From IMG/VR virus record IMGVR_UViG_3300042562_000154, positions 1 to 25,279 of that record: DNA of 25,279 bases. One strand, 5' to 3'. The position numbers were made by a program, and so were the translations under genes. The DNA is from a virus. The notes beneath the pieces were generated by a model that was given only the letters and a program-made list of their open reading frames with translations, had not been told where the DNA came from and did not search any database. Positions 1 through 8,464 of this stretch are shown here, piece after piece. Position 1 is the stretch's first letter. Each line of letters opens with the position of its first letter.

Positions 1-1398
1 GACAATTCAAGTCAAGAGTTTGTTAAAATGGCTCAACGTGCAGGACAGTTAGAAGATGCAATTGGAGATGCAAACGCAGCGGTAAAAGCATTTAATCCTG
101 AAGCTAAATTAAAGGCTGTGGTTGATGTTGTTGGTGTAGTAGCAAATGGATTTTCAGCCGCACAAGGGGCAATGGCATTGTTTGGGGGTGAGAGTGAAGA
201 ATTGGAAAAGGTAATGGTTAAGACACAGGGAGCAATAGCACTCGCAACAGGTATAAACGGCTTGATGGGTATGGGTGATGCATTTACAAATTTGTCAAAT
301 ATAATAAAGACAAAAGTTGTAACTGCATTTGGCACGATGAGGTCTGCTATTATTTCAACAGGTATTTTAGGATTAGTAGTTTTGATTGGTACTTTGATTT
401 ATTCATGGATGGAAGAGAAAAAAGCCAATGAGGAAGCGACAAAAGAATTAAAGCGATTTGGTGAAGAAAATAAACGTATTCAAGACGAAGTAACAAACAC
501 TGCAATAGCAGGTATGAAAGGTCGTCAAAAAGAACAAACAGAGTTACAACGTAAGTTTAATGATAGAATAGCTGAGTTATACAAAGACGAAACTAAAACA
601 ATTCGTGAGAAAAACACTATTGCACTTGAATTAAATAAACAACTTGAGATTGAGCAATTGGCTTTAAAGGATAAATACCGAGAGGAAGATTTAAAAAGAC
701 AAAAAGAAAAAGCAGAAAAAGAAAAAGAGTTACACGATAAAAACCAAAAATCAAACGATGAATATGCGAAGTTAGCTGATGAAAAGTTTACTAAGGATAT
801 GTATGCTGAAATTGAATCTCTAAGAACGATGAATGATTTAACATCACAGTTTGAGCGTAAAGAGTTTGAAGATTCACAAAAAAGATATGATGCAGAACAG
901 AAATCAATAAACGATGCAATTGAATTAAATAGGGTAAAAAAAGAAGCCCAGTTAAATAATTTAATGGTTGTTGGTGATGCGTTAAATGGATTTATAGCAT
1001 TAGCAGGTCAAGAAACTGCCACAGGTAAGGCTTTGGCAATTGCTCAAGCAACTATTGATACATACATGGGAGCTACAAGTGCTTATGCAGCAGCAGCAAA
1101 AATAGACCCAATTGTATTAGCACCATTAGCAGCAGCAGGAGCAATTGCAGCAGGTTTAGCAAATGTGAGAAGAATAGTAGCAGTAAAAGTACCTGGTGGC
1201 GGTGGTGGAGGTTCAGCCCCAAGTGGAGGCGGTGCACCATCAGTACCACAATTCAACCCAGCAGTAGCACAACAAGTACAAGGAGGTGGTGATGTTCAGT
1301 TAGGGATGAAACCACAAAAGGTATATGTAGTAGAGAGCGACATACGAGGCACAATGAATAAGGTTGATGTAATAGAGGCGAACGCTACAATAGGATAA
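1..1398 (+). CDS. Tape-measure-like tail protein, C-terminal part (5' truncated)
   Basis: The reading frame is open from the first base of the window, nine codons before the first ATG at 28, so the true start lies upstream and this is a partial gene. About 104-128 codons after that ATG there is one strongly hydrophobic segment (IISTGILGLVVLIGTLIYSW). A long charged coiled coil rich in K and E follows (roughly residues 130-310), then an Ala-rich helix (ALAIAQATIDTYMGATSAY) and a Gly-rich linker near 1192-1245. This order (hydrophobic helix, coiled coil, Ala-rich helix, Gly linker) is usual for the C-terminal end of tape measure proteins of Bacteroidota phages, which set tail length and may help DNA entry. 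No catalytic motif is visible. A non-tape-measure structural role cannot be excluded because the N-terminal part is missing. Confidence 0.72.
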   Translation, partial: DNSSQEFVKMAQRAGQLEDAIGDANAAVKAFNPEAKLKAVVDVVGVVANGFSAAQGAMALFGGESEELEKVMVKTQGAIALATGINGLMGMGDAFTNLSNIIKTKVVTAFGTMRSAIISTGILGLVVLIGTLIYSWMEEKKANEEATKELKRFGEENKRIQDEVTNTAIAGMKGRQKEQTELQRKFNDRIAELYKDETKTIREKNTIALELNKQLEIEQLALKDKYREEDLKRQKEKAEKEKELHDKNQKSNDEYAKLADEKFTKDMYAEIESLRTMNDLTSQFERKEFEDSQKRYDAEQKSINDAIELNRVKKEAQLNNLMVVGDALNGFIALAGQETATGKALAIAQATIDTYMGATSAYAAAAKIDPIVLAPLAAAGAIAAGLANVRRIVAVKVPGGGGGGSAPSGGGAPSVPQFNPAVAQQVQGGGDVQLGMKPQKVYVVESDIRGTMNKVDVIEANATIG

Positions 1399-1431
1399 AA
1401 GCATTTTATAGCAATAAATATATTTACAATT

Positions 1432-2061
1432 ATGGATAAGTTACCGATATACAGGTTTTACGTACCCGAAGATGAAGATGAAGTTGGGGTTTCAGCGATA
1501 GCATTAGTAGACTATCCTGCAATCGAAATGAATTGGCAAGCGTTTAACGATAACAGGTTGACATTTAAAGCCGATACCGAAAAGCGTATAATAAGCGGAC
1601 CATTAATGGTAGCGGATTTACCTATTTATCGTAGAGATGAAACAGGCGAATACTACGGAGTGTTCACGGCTGAAGACATTTACAACATCGTTAAAAAGTT
1701 TTTCCGCAATAACAACACATCACAGGTTAACATGATGCACGATAGTGAACTAATGGTTAAAGATGTGTACATGATTGAGTCTTTTATTATCGACAAGAAT
1801 CGTGGTGTGTATTCACCTGCGGGTTACAACTTAACAGAGGGCAGTTGGTTTGGTTCATTCAAAGTAGATAACGATGATGTGTGGGAAAACTACATTAAGA
1901 GCGGAGATTTTAAAGGGTTTAGCGTAGAGGGTTTATTTAAAACTATAAAGATGACCGACAAACCTAAATCAGTAATTGACGAGATCATTGATGTGGTTAA
2001 AAACGTAGATGCAAGCAAAGTCGAGGCGGCAATGCAGATACTCAAAAAAGCAAATATTTAA
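1432..2061 (+). CDS. XkdF-like prohead protease
   Basis: A 209-residue protein, probably the maturation protease that trims scaffold and capsid proteins during head assembly. The sequence shows the pattern of the XkdF-like putative phage serine protease family: GPLMVADLPIYR near residue 56, then an acidic segment with YYGVF and an EDIY helix, VNMMH around residue 100, an MIESFIID strand, GSWFGSFKVDNDDVWE, and a conserved end FKGFSVEGLF. The H in VNMMH and the S in FSVEG are candidate active-site residues by position, but this assignment is inference. It lies directly upstream of a scaffold-like gene and the major capsid gene, the usual place for a prohead protease. The start ATG at 1432 follows an A/T-rich leader with no Shine-Dalgarno sequence, as is common in Bacteroidota. 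Confidence 0.8.
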   Translation: MDKLPIYRFYVPEDEDEVGVSAIALVDYPAIEMNWQAFNDNRLTFKADTEKRIISGPLMVADLPIYRRDETGEYYGVFTAEDIYNIVKKFFRNNNTSQVNMMHDSELMVKDVYMIESFIIDKNRGVYSPAGYNLTEGSWFGSFKVDNDDVWENYIKSGDFKGFSVEGLFKTIKMTDKPKSVIDEIIDVVKNVDASKVEAAMQILKKANI

Positions 2062-2080
2062 ACAATTTATATTTTAAAAC

Positions 2081-2668
2081 ATGACAAAGTCAGAAGCGTT
2101 AAGCAAAATTAAAAACTTATTGTTCGGAGAGCAAAAGTTTGAACAAGCCAAGTTAGAAGATGGCACAATAGTAATGTGGGAAGGTGAACTTGCCACAGGT
2201 ACTGCATTATTCGTAGTAGCAGAAGATGGCACACAAATGCCTGCACCTGATGCTGAACACAAATTAGAAGATGGTTCTATTGTATCAACCGTTGGTGGAT
2301 TAGTAGTAACTGTTACGCCTGCGGAAGCAGAAGAAAAAGAAGAGGTTGAAATTGAAGACAAGAAAGAGGAAATGGCAAGCGAACTTGAAATGTATGTTGA
2401 GAAACTTGCAGAAAAGTTAGCAGCATTAGAAGTTAAGATTGAGGAAATGGGAAAGAAACCTGAAGCAATGAGTACAGAAGATGTAAACTCAAAGGTGGAA
2501 GCTATCAATACCGAAATCGCATTGAAGTTTAATGCAGTTATTGACTTGGTATCTAAAATTTCAAACGAGCCAGCCGCAGCACCTGCTCAACCTGTAAAGT
2601 CAGGATTCAAAAAAGAAAGCAAAAACTCAATCGAAGATTTAGCAAGAATAATTAATTCAATTAAATAA
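2081..2668 (+). CDS. Scaffold-like head assembly protein
   Basis: A 195-residue acidic protein between the protease and the capsid gene. The N-terminal half has two copies of a short beta motif (KLEDGTIV near residue 25 and KLEDGSIV near residue 61), each followed by a Gly- and Val-rich strand. The middle is a strongly acidic coiled coil (EEKEEVEIEDKKEE, then Leu/Glu heptads to about residue 130). The C-terminal end is a Pro/Ala linker followed by a basic tail (KSGFKKESK). An acidic coiled coil with a basic C-terminal end next to the capsid gene fits an internal scaffold that the upstream protease would degrade. No homologue with a proven function is recognised, so the role rests on context and composition. 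Confidence 0.6.
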   Translation: MTKSEALSKIKNLLFGEQKFEQAKLEDGTIVMWEGELATGTALFVVAEDGTQMPAPDAEHKLEDGSIVSTVGGLVVTVTPAEAEEKEEVEIEDKKEEMASELEMYVEKLAEKLAALEVKIEEMGKKPEAMSTEDVNSKVEAINTEIALKFNAVIDLVSKISNEPAAAPAQPVKSGFKKESKNSIEDLARIINSIK

Positions 2669-2676
2669 ATAAAAAA

Positions 2677-3615
2677 ATGGCATTTAATGTAACAGGTCTA
2701 ACAAATTGGACCAAAGCAAACGAAACAACATTAATTACAAAGTCTTTATTCAAAGCAAAGACTGCGACTTTAATGACAAAATTAACAGGTGTAAAATCAT
2801 CTATGCAAATCCCTACCTTAGCTAAGAACGTAGTTTTCCAAGCTGGTGGTACTTGTGGATTTAACGCAAGTGGTGACACAGACATCTCAAGCAGAAATGT
2901 AACTATCGGTAAAATCTCTGTTCAAGAGCAATGGTGTATTAAAGACTTAGAAACTAAGTACACTCAGTTATTGTTAACTAACGGTTCTTACTACGAGTCT
3001 TTACCAGGTGGTATCGAAGCAGCTATTGTTGAGCAAACAACTGGTCAAATCGCTGAAAGCATTGAAACTGCAATTTGGCAAGGTGACACTTTAAGTGTTA
3101 ACAACAACTTGAACAAATTTGATGGCTTACAAAAAATCATTGGAGCAGCAGCAGGTGTAGTTAGTGCTAACGTATCAACTTACATCACTCCTGTAACTGC
3201 AATTACTTCATCTAACATCCTTTCGATTGTAGATGCAATTTACACTGCTATTCCAGTTGCGATTTTAGACAAAGAAGATTTGCATTTGTTCATGGGTAAT
3301 GACGTATACCGTTTATACCAATTAGCACTTAAGAATGCAAACCTTTTCCATTACATCGCTAACGGTGATACTGATGCAGTTTACACTCATCCGGGTACAA
3401 TGTTAAAGATTATGCCTGTTAATGGCTTAAACGGAACAAGTGACCTATATGTATTGCGTACTTCAAACATGTTCTTAGGTGTTGACTTAGAAGGTGATGA
3501 AGATAGATTTAAGATGTGGTATTCTGAAGACTTTGATGTTGTACGTTTCCGCTCTGAGTTCAAGTACGGTGTACAGATTGCTTTACCAGCAGAGGTAGTT
3601 AAGTTTACAGTTTAA
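2677..3615 (+). CDS. Major capsid protein
   Basis: A 312-residue protein that should form the icosahedral shell. It starts with an amphipathic helix (MAFNVTGLTNWTKANETTLITKSL would form an N-arm), followed by TGVKSSMQIPTLAKNVVF, a pattern of an extended loop plus beta strands seen in HK97-fold capsid proteins. A cysteine pair region (GGTCGF, EQWCIKDLETKY) and an ALPAEVVKF C-terminal strand are typical of capsid proteins in Bacteroidota phages and GTA-like elements. The gene starts 8 bases after the scaffold gene behind an A-rich leader. Its codons look more G/C-selected than those of neighbouring genes (many AAC, GTT, ACT), in line with very high expression. A 9-bp hairpin follows the stop codon. 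The HK97 fold is an inference. Confidence 0.82.
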   Translation: MAFNVTGLTNWTKANETTLITKSLFKAKTATLMTKLTGVKSSMQIPTLAKNVVFQAGGTCGFNASGDTDISSRNVTIGKISVQEQWCIKDLETKYTQLLLTNGSYYESLPGGIEAAIVEQTTGQIAESIETAIWQGDTLSVNNNLNKFDGLQKIIGAAAGVVSANVSTYITPVTAITSSNILSIVDAIYTAIPVAILDKEDLHLFMGNDVYRLYQLALKNANLFHYIANGDTDAVYTHPGTMLKIMPVNGLNGTSDLYVLRTSNMFLGVDLEGDEDRFKMWYSEDFDVVRFRSEFKYGVQIALPAEVVKFTV

Positions 3616-3625
3616 TTAAAACAAT

Positions 3626-3651
3626 AGGGGGTGGGTAATACCATCCCCTTT
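3626..3651 (+). terminator. Hairpin after capsid gene (partial terminator)
   Basis: Bases 3626-3634 (AGGGGGTGG) pair with 3641-3649 (CCATCCCCT) in a 9-bp stem with one G-U pair and the loop GTAATA. Only three T residues follow before A/T-mixed sequence, so it is either a weak intrinsic terminator or an mRNA end-stabilising hairpin. It would let capsid mRNA outnumber the transcripts of the downstream tail genes. Confidence 0.65.
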
Positions 3652-3670
3652 AATAATAAAAAAAAAAATT

Positions 3671-4183
3671 ATGCCATGTGCAATAACAAGTGGTTTTGCG
3701 TTAGATTGTAGAGATGTTGTTGGAGGTATAAAAAACCTTTACATCGCACCTTTATCAAGCGTAACAGCAGTATCACAAAATGCAAGCGGATATGTTACCG
3801 CTATAACAAAAACAGGATTGTTTTACAAATATGAGTTGATGCCAAGAGGTGCTAATTCATTTACTGAGAATATTCAAGCAGATCCTGCAACAGGTTCAGT
3901 AGCTTACGAGCCAACTATTGCGGCTGTGTTTTCTAAACTTAGCTATATTAACGCTCAAAAACTTGATTTAATAATCAAGAACAGAATGGCTATTATAGTT
4001 GAGATGAAAGATGGCACGTTTTTCCTAACAGGCAAAGATGCAGGTATGGAAGTTAACGGAGGTACAGCGGCATCGGGTGCAGCAATGAATGAGTTTCAAG
4101 GTTACAGCCTTACATTTGGTGGAATGGAAAAAGCATTTAGCCCTGAGGTTAACCCATCAATCATAGCAGCATTACTAGTTTAA
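3671..4183 (+). CDS. Putative major tail tube protein
   Basis: A 170-residue protein that starts MPCAITSGFALDCRDVVGGIKNLYIA, a pattern found in conserved structural proteins of Bacteroidota phages placed after the capsid gene. The body is rich in beta strands (FYKYELMPRGANSFTE, IIVEMKDGTFFLTGKDAGMEV) and ends with a Gly-rich GGTAASGAAMNEFQGYSLTFGG strand pair, which resembles the tail tube fold of siphovirus major tail proteins. The start follows an A-rich tract with no Shine-Dalgarno sequence. A strong intrinsic terminator follows within 50 bases, so this gene ends the capsid-tail tube transcript. A head decoration role is the main alternative. Confidence 0.6.
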   Translation: MPCAITSGFALDCRDVVGGIKNLYIAPLSSVTAVSQNASGYVTAITKTGLFYKYELMPRGANSFTENIQADPATGSVAYEPTIAAVFSKLSYINAQKLDLIIKNRMAIIVEMKDGTFFLTGKDAGMEVNGGTAASGAAMNEFQGYSLTFGGMEKAFSPEVNPSIIAALLV

Positions 4184-4207
4184 GTTTACTTGTTTTTCAT
4201 ACAAATT

Positions 4208-4234
4208 AGCCTTGCATTTATGTGAGGCTTTTTT
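4208..4234 (+). terminator. Intrinsic terminator after tail-tube-like gene
   Basis: AGCCTTGCA at 4208-4216 pairs with TGTGAGGCT at 4221-4229 (9 bp including T-G and G-T wobbles, loop TTTA), followed by a run of six T. This is a textbook factor-independent terminator and divides the head/tail genes from the fibre-portal block. Confidence 0.85.
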
Positions 4235-4285
4235 GTTTTATGGCAATATCATAACACTTTTTTGCATAAAGTATATTTATGTATA

Positions 4286-4768
4286 GTGATAAGGTTTGAA
4301 AAATATACAACAAACAAGGTAGTGGTAACATTAACGGAAAATAGCACAGCGACTAATCCGTTTTACTTGTTCCAATTTACCAACCAAACAAGCAACGTTG
4401 ACTATTATTTTATAGCGACTGACCTATCTACCCACAAAGAAAGGTTTAACGAGTTTAGCGTTACCGAAAGGGACACACCAAACACTTTAGCAGGGCAGGT
4501 TGAGTTAGGTGATACAGGATTTTACAACTATACAATTTACCAAACATCATTAAGTACACTTAGTGGGTTGACAAATGCAAGTGAAGCGGTTAATTCGATT
4601 GTTAAAGAAGTTGAAAAAGGCAAAGTTTGGGTAGTTCCAAGTTCAGATAGCAATTTTACATATCAATTACAAGATGATACGGCAATAGTTTACAACCCAG
4701 AGGAAAGTTTAATGACTGAGGATGGGTATTTTATTTTACAAGAAAACGGTTTTTTAATAAATTTATGA
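4286..4768 (+). CDS. Conserved Bacteroidota phage structural protein
   Basis: A beta-rich protein of about 160 residues. The core NKVVVTLTENSTATNPFYLFQF, then a strand pair with ERFNEFSV, then GQVELGDTGFYNYTIYQ looks like a small beta-sandwich protein. The C-terminal tail (VYNPEESLMTEDGYFILQENGFL) is the sort of extension seen on minor virion proteins. No in-frame ATG is available: the frame opens at a TTG at 4262, and a GTG at 4286 gives MIRFEKYTTN, chosen here because it places the start just before the conserved core. The gene ends in an ATGA overlap with the fibre-like gene, so the two are translationally coupled. The exact role (tail completion, baseplate or decoration) is unknown. Confidence 0.6.
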   Translation: MIRFEKYTTNKVVVTLTENSTATNPFYLFQFTNQTSNVDYYFIATDLSTHKERFNEFSVTERDTPNTLAGQVELGDTGFYNYTIYQTSLSTLSGLTNASEAVNSIVKEVEKGKVWVVPSSDSNFTYQLQDDTAIVYNPEESLMTEDGYFILQENGFLINL

Positions 4769-5493
4769 GCGATAAAAAAATAAGTCAATTAGAATTAGTA
4801 GAAAGTAACGCAAGTGGTGATCAGTTCCCATTAGTTCAAAATGGCGGTACTATGAAAACCACGTTAAGTAAAATAGTTACTTATTTAGATTCTTTTTTTA
4901 CAACAACTGCGGAAGTAGCAGCACAGATAACCGCTGCAATAGCAGGCAAAGAAGATACAGCTAATAAGCAAAACAATTTAAATACTGATGCTACTAATAC
5001 AAAATACCCAACTGTTACTGCAACTAACGCAGGATTAGCTACAAAGTTAAATTTATCTGGCGGAAATATGACAGGTGCAATAGCAATGGGTACATCTAAG
5101 ATTACAGGTTTAGGCAATCCTACACTTGCACAAGATGCAGCAACAAAATTTTACGTTGATGGATTGACTACTGATTTTCAATTAGAATATGATTTAAGCA
5201 ATACGGCAACAGGCACAACATTGGTAAATATTGATGCGTTATCTGGTGTGGCAACTTTTACTCAAAGATTAAATGCAAAGTCAAATGCTTATTACGCAAT
5301 TGATAACGCAGAAATAGATTTGCGTGATAAAATAGAATGCCATTTATATTATGAAGGAGCAGGTTTTCCTGTAATAATGCATTATAGCACAGTTGTGGGA
5401 AGGATAAAAATACACGTTGGAAACATTGCAGTTGATGGTGGTTCTGGTACAAATACTAATGCAGACTTAGTTGTAACATTTAGAAAAATATAA
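4765..5493 (+). CDS. Short tail fibre or collar-repeat protein
   Basis: A 242-residue protein with a helical N-terminal part (MSDKKISQLELV, a common virion-attachment start in phage fibres, then Ala/Thr-rich helices), followed by a fibre-like repeat LNLSGGNMTGAIAMGTSKITGL and AAKFYVD-type motif (DAATKFYVDGL, about residues 110-135). The C-terminal 100 residues are a beta-rich head (HLYYEGAGFPVIMHYSTVVGRI) that could bind a surface polysaccharide. The SGG-MTG-I-GTSKITGL pattern is a known trimeric fibre repeat. It overlaps the upstream gene by 4 bases and the portal gene by 1 (TAATG). It is odd to find a fibre gene between tail-tube-like and portal genes. Confidence 0.68.
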   Translation: MSDKKISQLELVESNASGDQFPLVQNGGTMKTTLSKIVTYLDSFFTTTAEVAAQITAAIAGKEDTANKQNNLNTDATNTKYPTVTATNAGLATKLNLSGGNMTGAIAMGTSKITGLGNPTLAQDAATKFYVDGLTTDFQLEYDLSNTATGTTLVNIDALSGVATFTQRLNAKSNAYYAIDNAEIDLRDKIECHLYYEGAGFPVIMHYSTVVGRIKIHVGNIAVDGGSGTNTNADLVVTFRKI

Positions 5494-7322
5494 TGAAGAC
5501 ACAAGTAATAACATTCTCAAATGATAAAGTGCCTGTGTTTAAGGAGGTACGAAATAAAGACTATATCAATTATGGCGAAGATAACAACTATCCTAACTTT
5601 TTAGTTACTTTATTTAATCGTTCTGCAAAGCACAATGCAATCCTAACAGCTAAACAATTATACATTGCAGGTCAAGGTTTGGCGTTTAATGCAGAAGGTT
5701 TACCAACTGACAAAATAGTAAGCACTCAAGCATTTATTGACAATGCTAATCCTTACGAATCGCTACACTCAGTAAGTAGTAAGATGGCATTGGACATTGA
5801 GTTGTTTGGTGGATGCTATATTCATATAATTAAGTCAAAGGATAAAAAAGGAATTGCAGAAGTTTACCATTTAGACTATTGTAACCTAAGAACAAACAAA
5901 GACAATTCTAAAATATACTATTCAGAGTATTGGTTAAACGATGATGGCTCAGATAACACGAGCATTAAGAAAGACCAAATAACGGAATACCCAGCATACG
6001 GAAGTAAAGACTACGAGAAAGGCAAAGAAGGTGTATTGTATTACAAGCAATACAGACCAAACATAGAAACTTACACGCTACCTGAGTACATAGGTGCTGT
6101 TCCTGCTATCATAACTGATGCGGAAATAGCAAACTATCATCGTGCCTCAATTCAAAATGGATTTATGGGGGGTACTATGGTTACGTTTATGAATGGTGTG
6201 CCAAGTGATGAAGAGATGTCGACTGTTGAAAAGCAAATGAAAAAGAAGTTCACAGGCACAGACCGTGCTAACTCTTTAGTAATTGACTTCGTAGATGATC
6301 CTGCTCGTGCGCCACAGATTCAACAGTTAACTGGCAATGATTTTGACAAGCGTTACGATGCGTTAAACAAAACAATTCAAGAAGAAATTTTTGTCGGGCA
6401 TAAAGTTACTTCGCCAATGTTATTTGGGGTAAGAACTGAAGGTCAATTAGGTGGGCGTAACGAAATGGCAACAGCTTTTCAGTTATTTCAAAACACTTAC
6501 ATCACACCTAAACAAAATGCAATTGAAGTTATCTTAAATGATTTAGTAGGCTTAAAAAATAAAGTTACATTTATCCCTATTGAGCCTGTAATGCCTGAAT
6601 TTAGTGAGGCAACTCTTGCAACTATTTTGACAAAAGATGAGATGCGTGAAATAATAGGTCGTAAACCATTAGAAGTACCACAGCAAGTTGAAGTAGTACA
6701 ATCTAAATTCTCAAAAGATGACCAAGAGTTAGCGGTGTTTATGGAGTTTGGTGAGCCTGCTGATAGTTACACAGAGGTAAAGAAAATTAAACAAGTGTTT
6801 AGTGTGGCTGACATGGATACACAAAGCCAAATGTTTGCACTAACCACAACCGAAAAAGGTATAATCGACATTTTAAAGAATGACGATAAAGCCACAGCGG
6901 ATGATATTGCTAAATTGTTAAAGGTAAAAGTAAAAGAGATTGAAGACATCATGGCTAACATGATGGATAAAGGTTACTTGGATGACAATTTAAAATTAAC
7001 ACCAAAAGGAGTTGATACAAAAGTTCCTGATTTTAGTGAGTTGTATGTAAAATACAAGTATGCATTAAGATTCGACACGCAAGGTCCTGCAATATTACCG
7101 AATGGCAGAACACGTCCTTTTTGCAAGGGAATGATTGAAGCGAATAGATTATATACTCGTGAGGAAATTAACAAGATAGGCGACAGATTAGGTGCTATTT
7201 ATGGCATACCGAACTATGATGCGTTCACACGTAGAGGTGGCTGGTACACAGAACCTGGTACCAATATTCATTCGCCATCATGCAGACACATTTGGTTACA
7301 AACTTTAGTTAAAAAGAAATAA
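5493..7322 (+). CDS. Portal protein with C-terminal winged-helix and MuF-like domains
   Basis: A 609-residue protein. Residues 1-400 are portal-like: a start KTQVITFSNDKVPVFKEV, the short motif INYGEDNNYPNFL, a clip region with FIDNANPYESLHSVSSKMALDI, and the wing/stem region FVGHKVTSPMLFGVRTEGQLGGRNEM, typical of the portal ring through which DNA is packaged. Residues about 450-510 (LTTTEKGIIDILKND, then DDIAKLLKV and KGYLDDNLKLTPKGV) read as a MarR-type winged helix. Residues about 525-609 are a separate domain with FDTQGPAILPNGRTRPFC, YTREEINKIG, RRGGW and a final CRHIW at 597-601, like the cysteine-tryptophan end of MuF-type minor head proteins. The portal call is firm. The fusion of three domains is seen in the sequence, and the function of the extra ones is inference. 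Confidence 0.8.
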   Translation: MKTQVITFSNDKVPVFKEVRNKDYINYGEDNNYPNFLVTLFNRSAKHNAILTAKQLYIAGQGLAFNAEGLPTDKIVSTQAFIDNANPYESLHSVSSKMALDIELFGGCYIHIIKSKDKKGIAEVYHLDYCNLRTNKDNSKIYYSEYWLNDDGSDNTSIKKDQITEYPAYGSKDYEKGKEGVLYYKQYRPNIETYTLPEYIGAVPAIITDAEIANYHRASIQNGFMGGTMVTFMNGVPSDEEMSTVEKQMKKKFTGTDRANSLVIDFVDDPARAPQIQQLTGNDFDKRYDALNKTIQEEIFVGHKVTSPMLFGVRTEGQLGGRNEMATAFQLFQNTYITPKQNAIEVILNDLVGLKNKVTFIPIEPVMPEFSEATLATILTKDEMREIIGRKPLEVPQQVEVVQSKFSKDDQELAVFMEFGEPADSYTEVKKIKQVFSVADMDTQSQMFALTTTEKGIIDILKNDDKATADDIAKLLKVKVKEIEDIMANMMDKGYLDDNLKLTPKGVDTKVPDFSELYVKYKYALRFDTQGPAILPNGRTRPFCKGMIEANRLYTREEINKIGDRLGAIYGIPNYDAFTRRGGWYTEPGTNIHSPSCRHIWLQTLVKKK

Positions 7323-7924
7323 TGGCAAAGGTATATTTTTTAAGCGAGGCAACACTGAAAGCCGAAAGCATACTACAAGATAATGTTGATATGAAAGTTA
7401 TTGCACCGACCATTTGGGATGTGCAGAACTTTTATGTGTTACCGATATTGGGAACTACTTTATACAATGATTTAATTGATAAAGTAAGGCACAACACATT
7501 AACAGGTAATGATAAGAACCTTATGGATACTTACATCACTCCAACAATGGTGTGGTATTGTCGTGCAGAGTTGCCATTGGTAATGAACTACAAGTATTTT
7601 AATAAATCAGTAGGTGTACAAAACGCAGACAACATGAACCCTGCCTCATTAGAGGAAATTGGATTCTTGATGAACAACGCGAAAAACAAAGCCGAGTGGT
7701 ATGCAGAGCGTTTGACAAAATACTTAATGAGCAATCAGACATTATTTCCTAATTACCTAAATCAAATCAACTCTAACATAGATACCATCTACGCTAAACG
7801 TACGAACTACACAAGCGGAATGGTGTTAGGGGGTAGCGGATGTTGCAAAGGTGATTATAATTTCACAGGAATACGAAACGCACCGAGCGAGTATAACCGA
7901 AACGAAGGCTGCAATAATTGTTAA
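7322..7924 (+). CDS. Head-tail connector-like protein (DUF6712-like)
   Basis: A 200-residue mostly helical protein directly after the portal, joined by a TAATG junction. The sequence (VYFLSEATLKAESILQDNVDMKVIAPTIWDVQNFYVLPILGTTLY, then TPTMVWYCRAELPLVMNYKYFNKSVG) matches the layout of a family common in Bacteroidota phages, where it fills the place of head completion proteins such as gp6 of HK97. A Cys-rich end (GGSGCCKGDYNF ... NEGCNNC) with four cysteines may bind a metal or form disulfides. The connector role follows from position and helical content, and the family name is given from memory of the pattern. Confidence 0.6.
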   Translation: MAKVYFLSEATLKAESILQDNVDMKVIAPTIWDVQNFYVLPILGTTLYNDLIDKVRHNTLTGNDKNLMDTYITPTMVWYCRAELPLVMNYKYFNKSVGVQNADNMNPASLEEIGFLMNNAKNKAEWYAERLTKYLMSNQTLFPNYLNQINSNIDTIYAKRTNYTSGMVLGGSGCCKGDYNFTGIRNAPSEYNRNEGCNNC

Positions 7925-7926
7925 AT

Positions 7927-8061
7927 ATGAACAACGGGGTAAGCAAAAAGAATATCGAAAAACTAAAGCAGTTTTTAACACAAAAACAAAATGAAGTACA
8001 CAACGCTAAATCAAATAATAAATCAACTCGAAGCAGTACAGCAAAGCCACGCACAGCTTAA
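7927..8061 (+). CDS. Small basic hypothetical protein
   Basis: A possible 44-residue protein (start MNNGVSKKNIEKLKQFL) that begins two bases after the connector gene stop, has a plausible amphipathic helix at the N-terminal end and a Ser/Lys/Arg-rich tail. It overlaps the next gene by 71 bases in another frame. That overlap is long for a real pair, so this may be chance. Nothing indicates a function. Confidence 0.35.
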   Translation: MNNGVSKKNIEKLKQFLTQKQNEVHNAKSNNKSTRSSTAKPRTA

Positions 8062-8431
8062 TGGGTTTGGGTTTGGTGAAGTGTTTGAATTAAGCACACA
8101 GCAAGAGAACTATCCTTTATTGTGGGCAAATGTTTTGACTTCTAATATTAGCGAGAAAACATTAACGCTAAACTTCGGGATAATGATCCTTGACATTGTT
8201 AGTGATGATTCAAGGAACGAGCGTGACACCATGAGCGACACACTAAGTATTAGCCAAGATGTAATTGCAATGCTTGAGAATCCATTAAATGATGATAGCT
8301 TCTTGGTAGGTGATAGCGTAACATTAGAGCCATTATTCGAGGCGTTTCCTGACAAAGTAAATGGGTGGTTAATGACACTTTCATTTGAGTTACCATTCGA
8401 GGCTAATAGATGTCAAGTTCCAATTAAATAA
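7991..8431 (+). CDS. Neck or tail-completion-like protein
   Basis: A 146-residue protein. Its N-terminal helix TLNQIINQLEAVQQSHAQLNGFGFGEVFEL is followed by YPLLWANV, a beta strand block (KTLTLNFGIMILDIVSDDSRNERDTMSDTL) and a C-terminal strand (WLMTLSFELPFEANRCQVPIK). This helix-then-beta design and its place after the portal and connector genes fit small tail terminator or neck proteins, and similar proteins are widespread in Bacteroidota phages at this site. No enzyme motif is visible. The start ATG at 7991 sits after an A-rich stretch (CAAAAACAAAATG). Confidence 0.55.
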   Translation: MKYTTLNQIINQLEAVQQSHAQLNGFGFGEVFELSTQQENYPLLWANVLTSNISEKTLTLNFGIMILDIVSDDSRNERDTMSDTLSISQDVIAMLENPLNDDSFLVGDSVTLEPLFEAFPDKVNGWLMTLSFELPFEANRCQVPIK

Positions 8432-8464
8432 AAGCAAAAAATTAAAATAATTATATTTAAGTAT

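Noticed and set aside
33-335. Open frame of 100 codons on the - strand, and similar - strand frames through the window (for example 2074-2508, 9591-9896, 19088-19507, 22326-22610).
   Set aside because: All lie opposite strong + strand genes with conserved protein motifs, have no promoter or leader of their own, and show compositions typical of reverse-complement shadows.
4232-4264. Possible promoter before the structural gene at 4286 (TTTG at 4232-4235, TTTTTTG at 4258-4264).
   Set aside because: The -7 part lacks the TA of TAnnTTTG and the TTTG is part of the terminator's T-rich end; expression by read-through or translational coupling is as likely.
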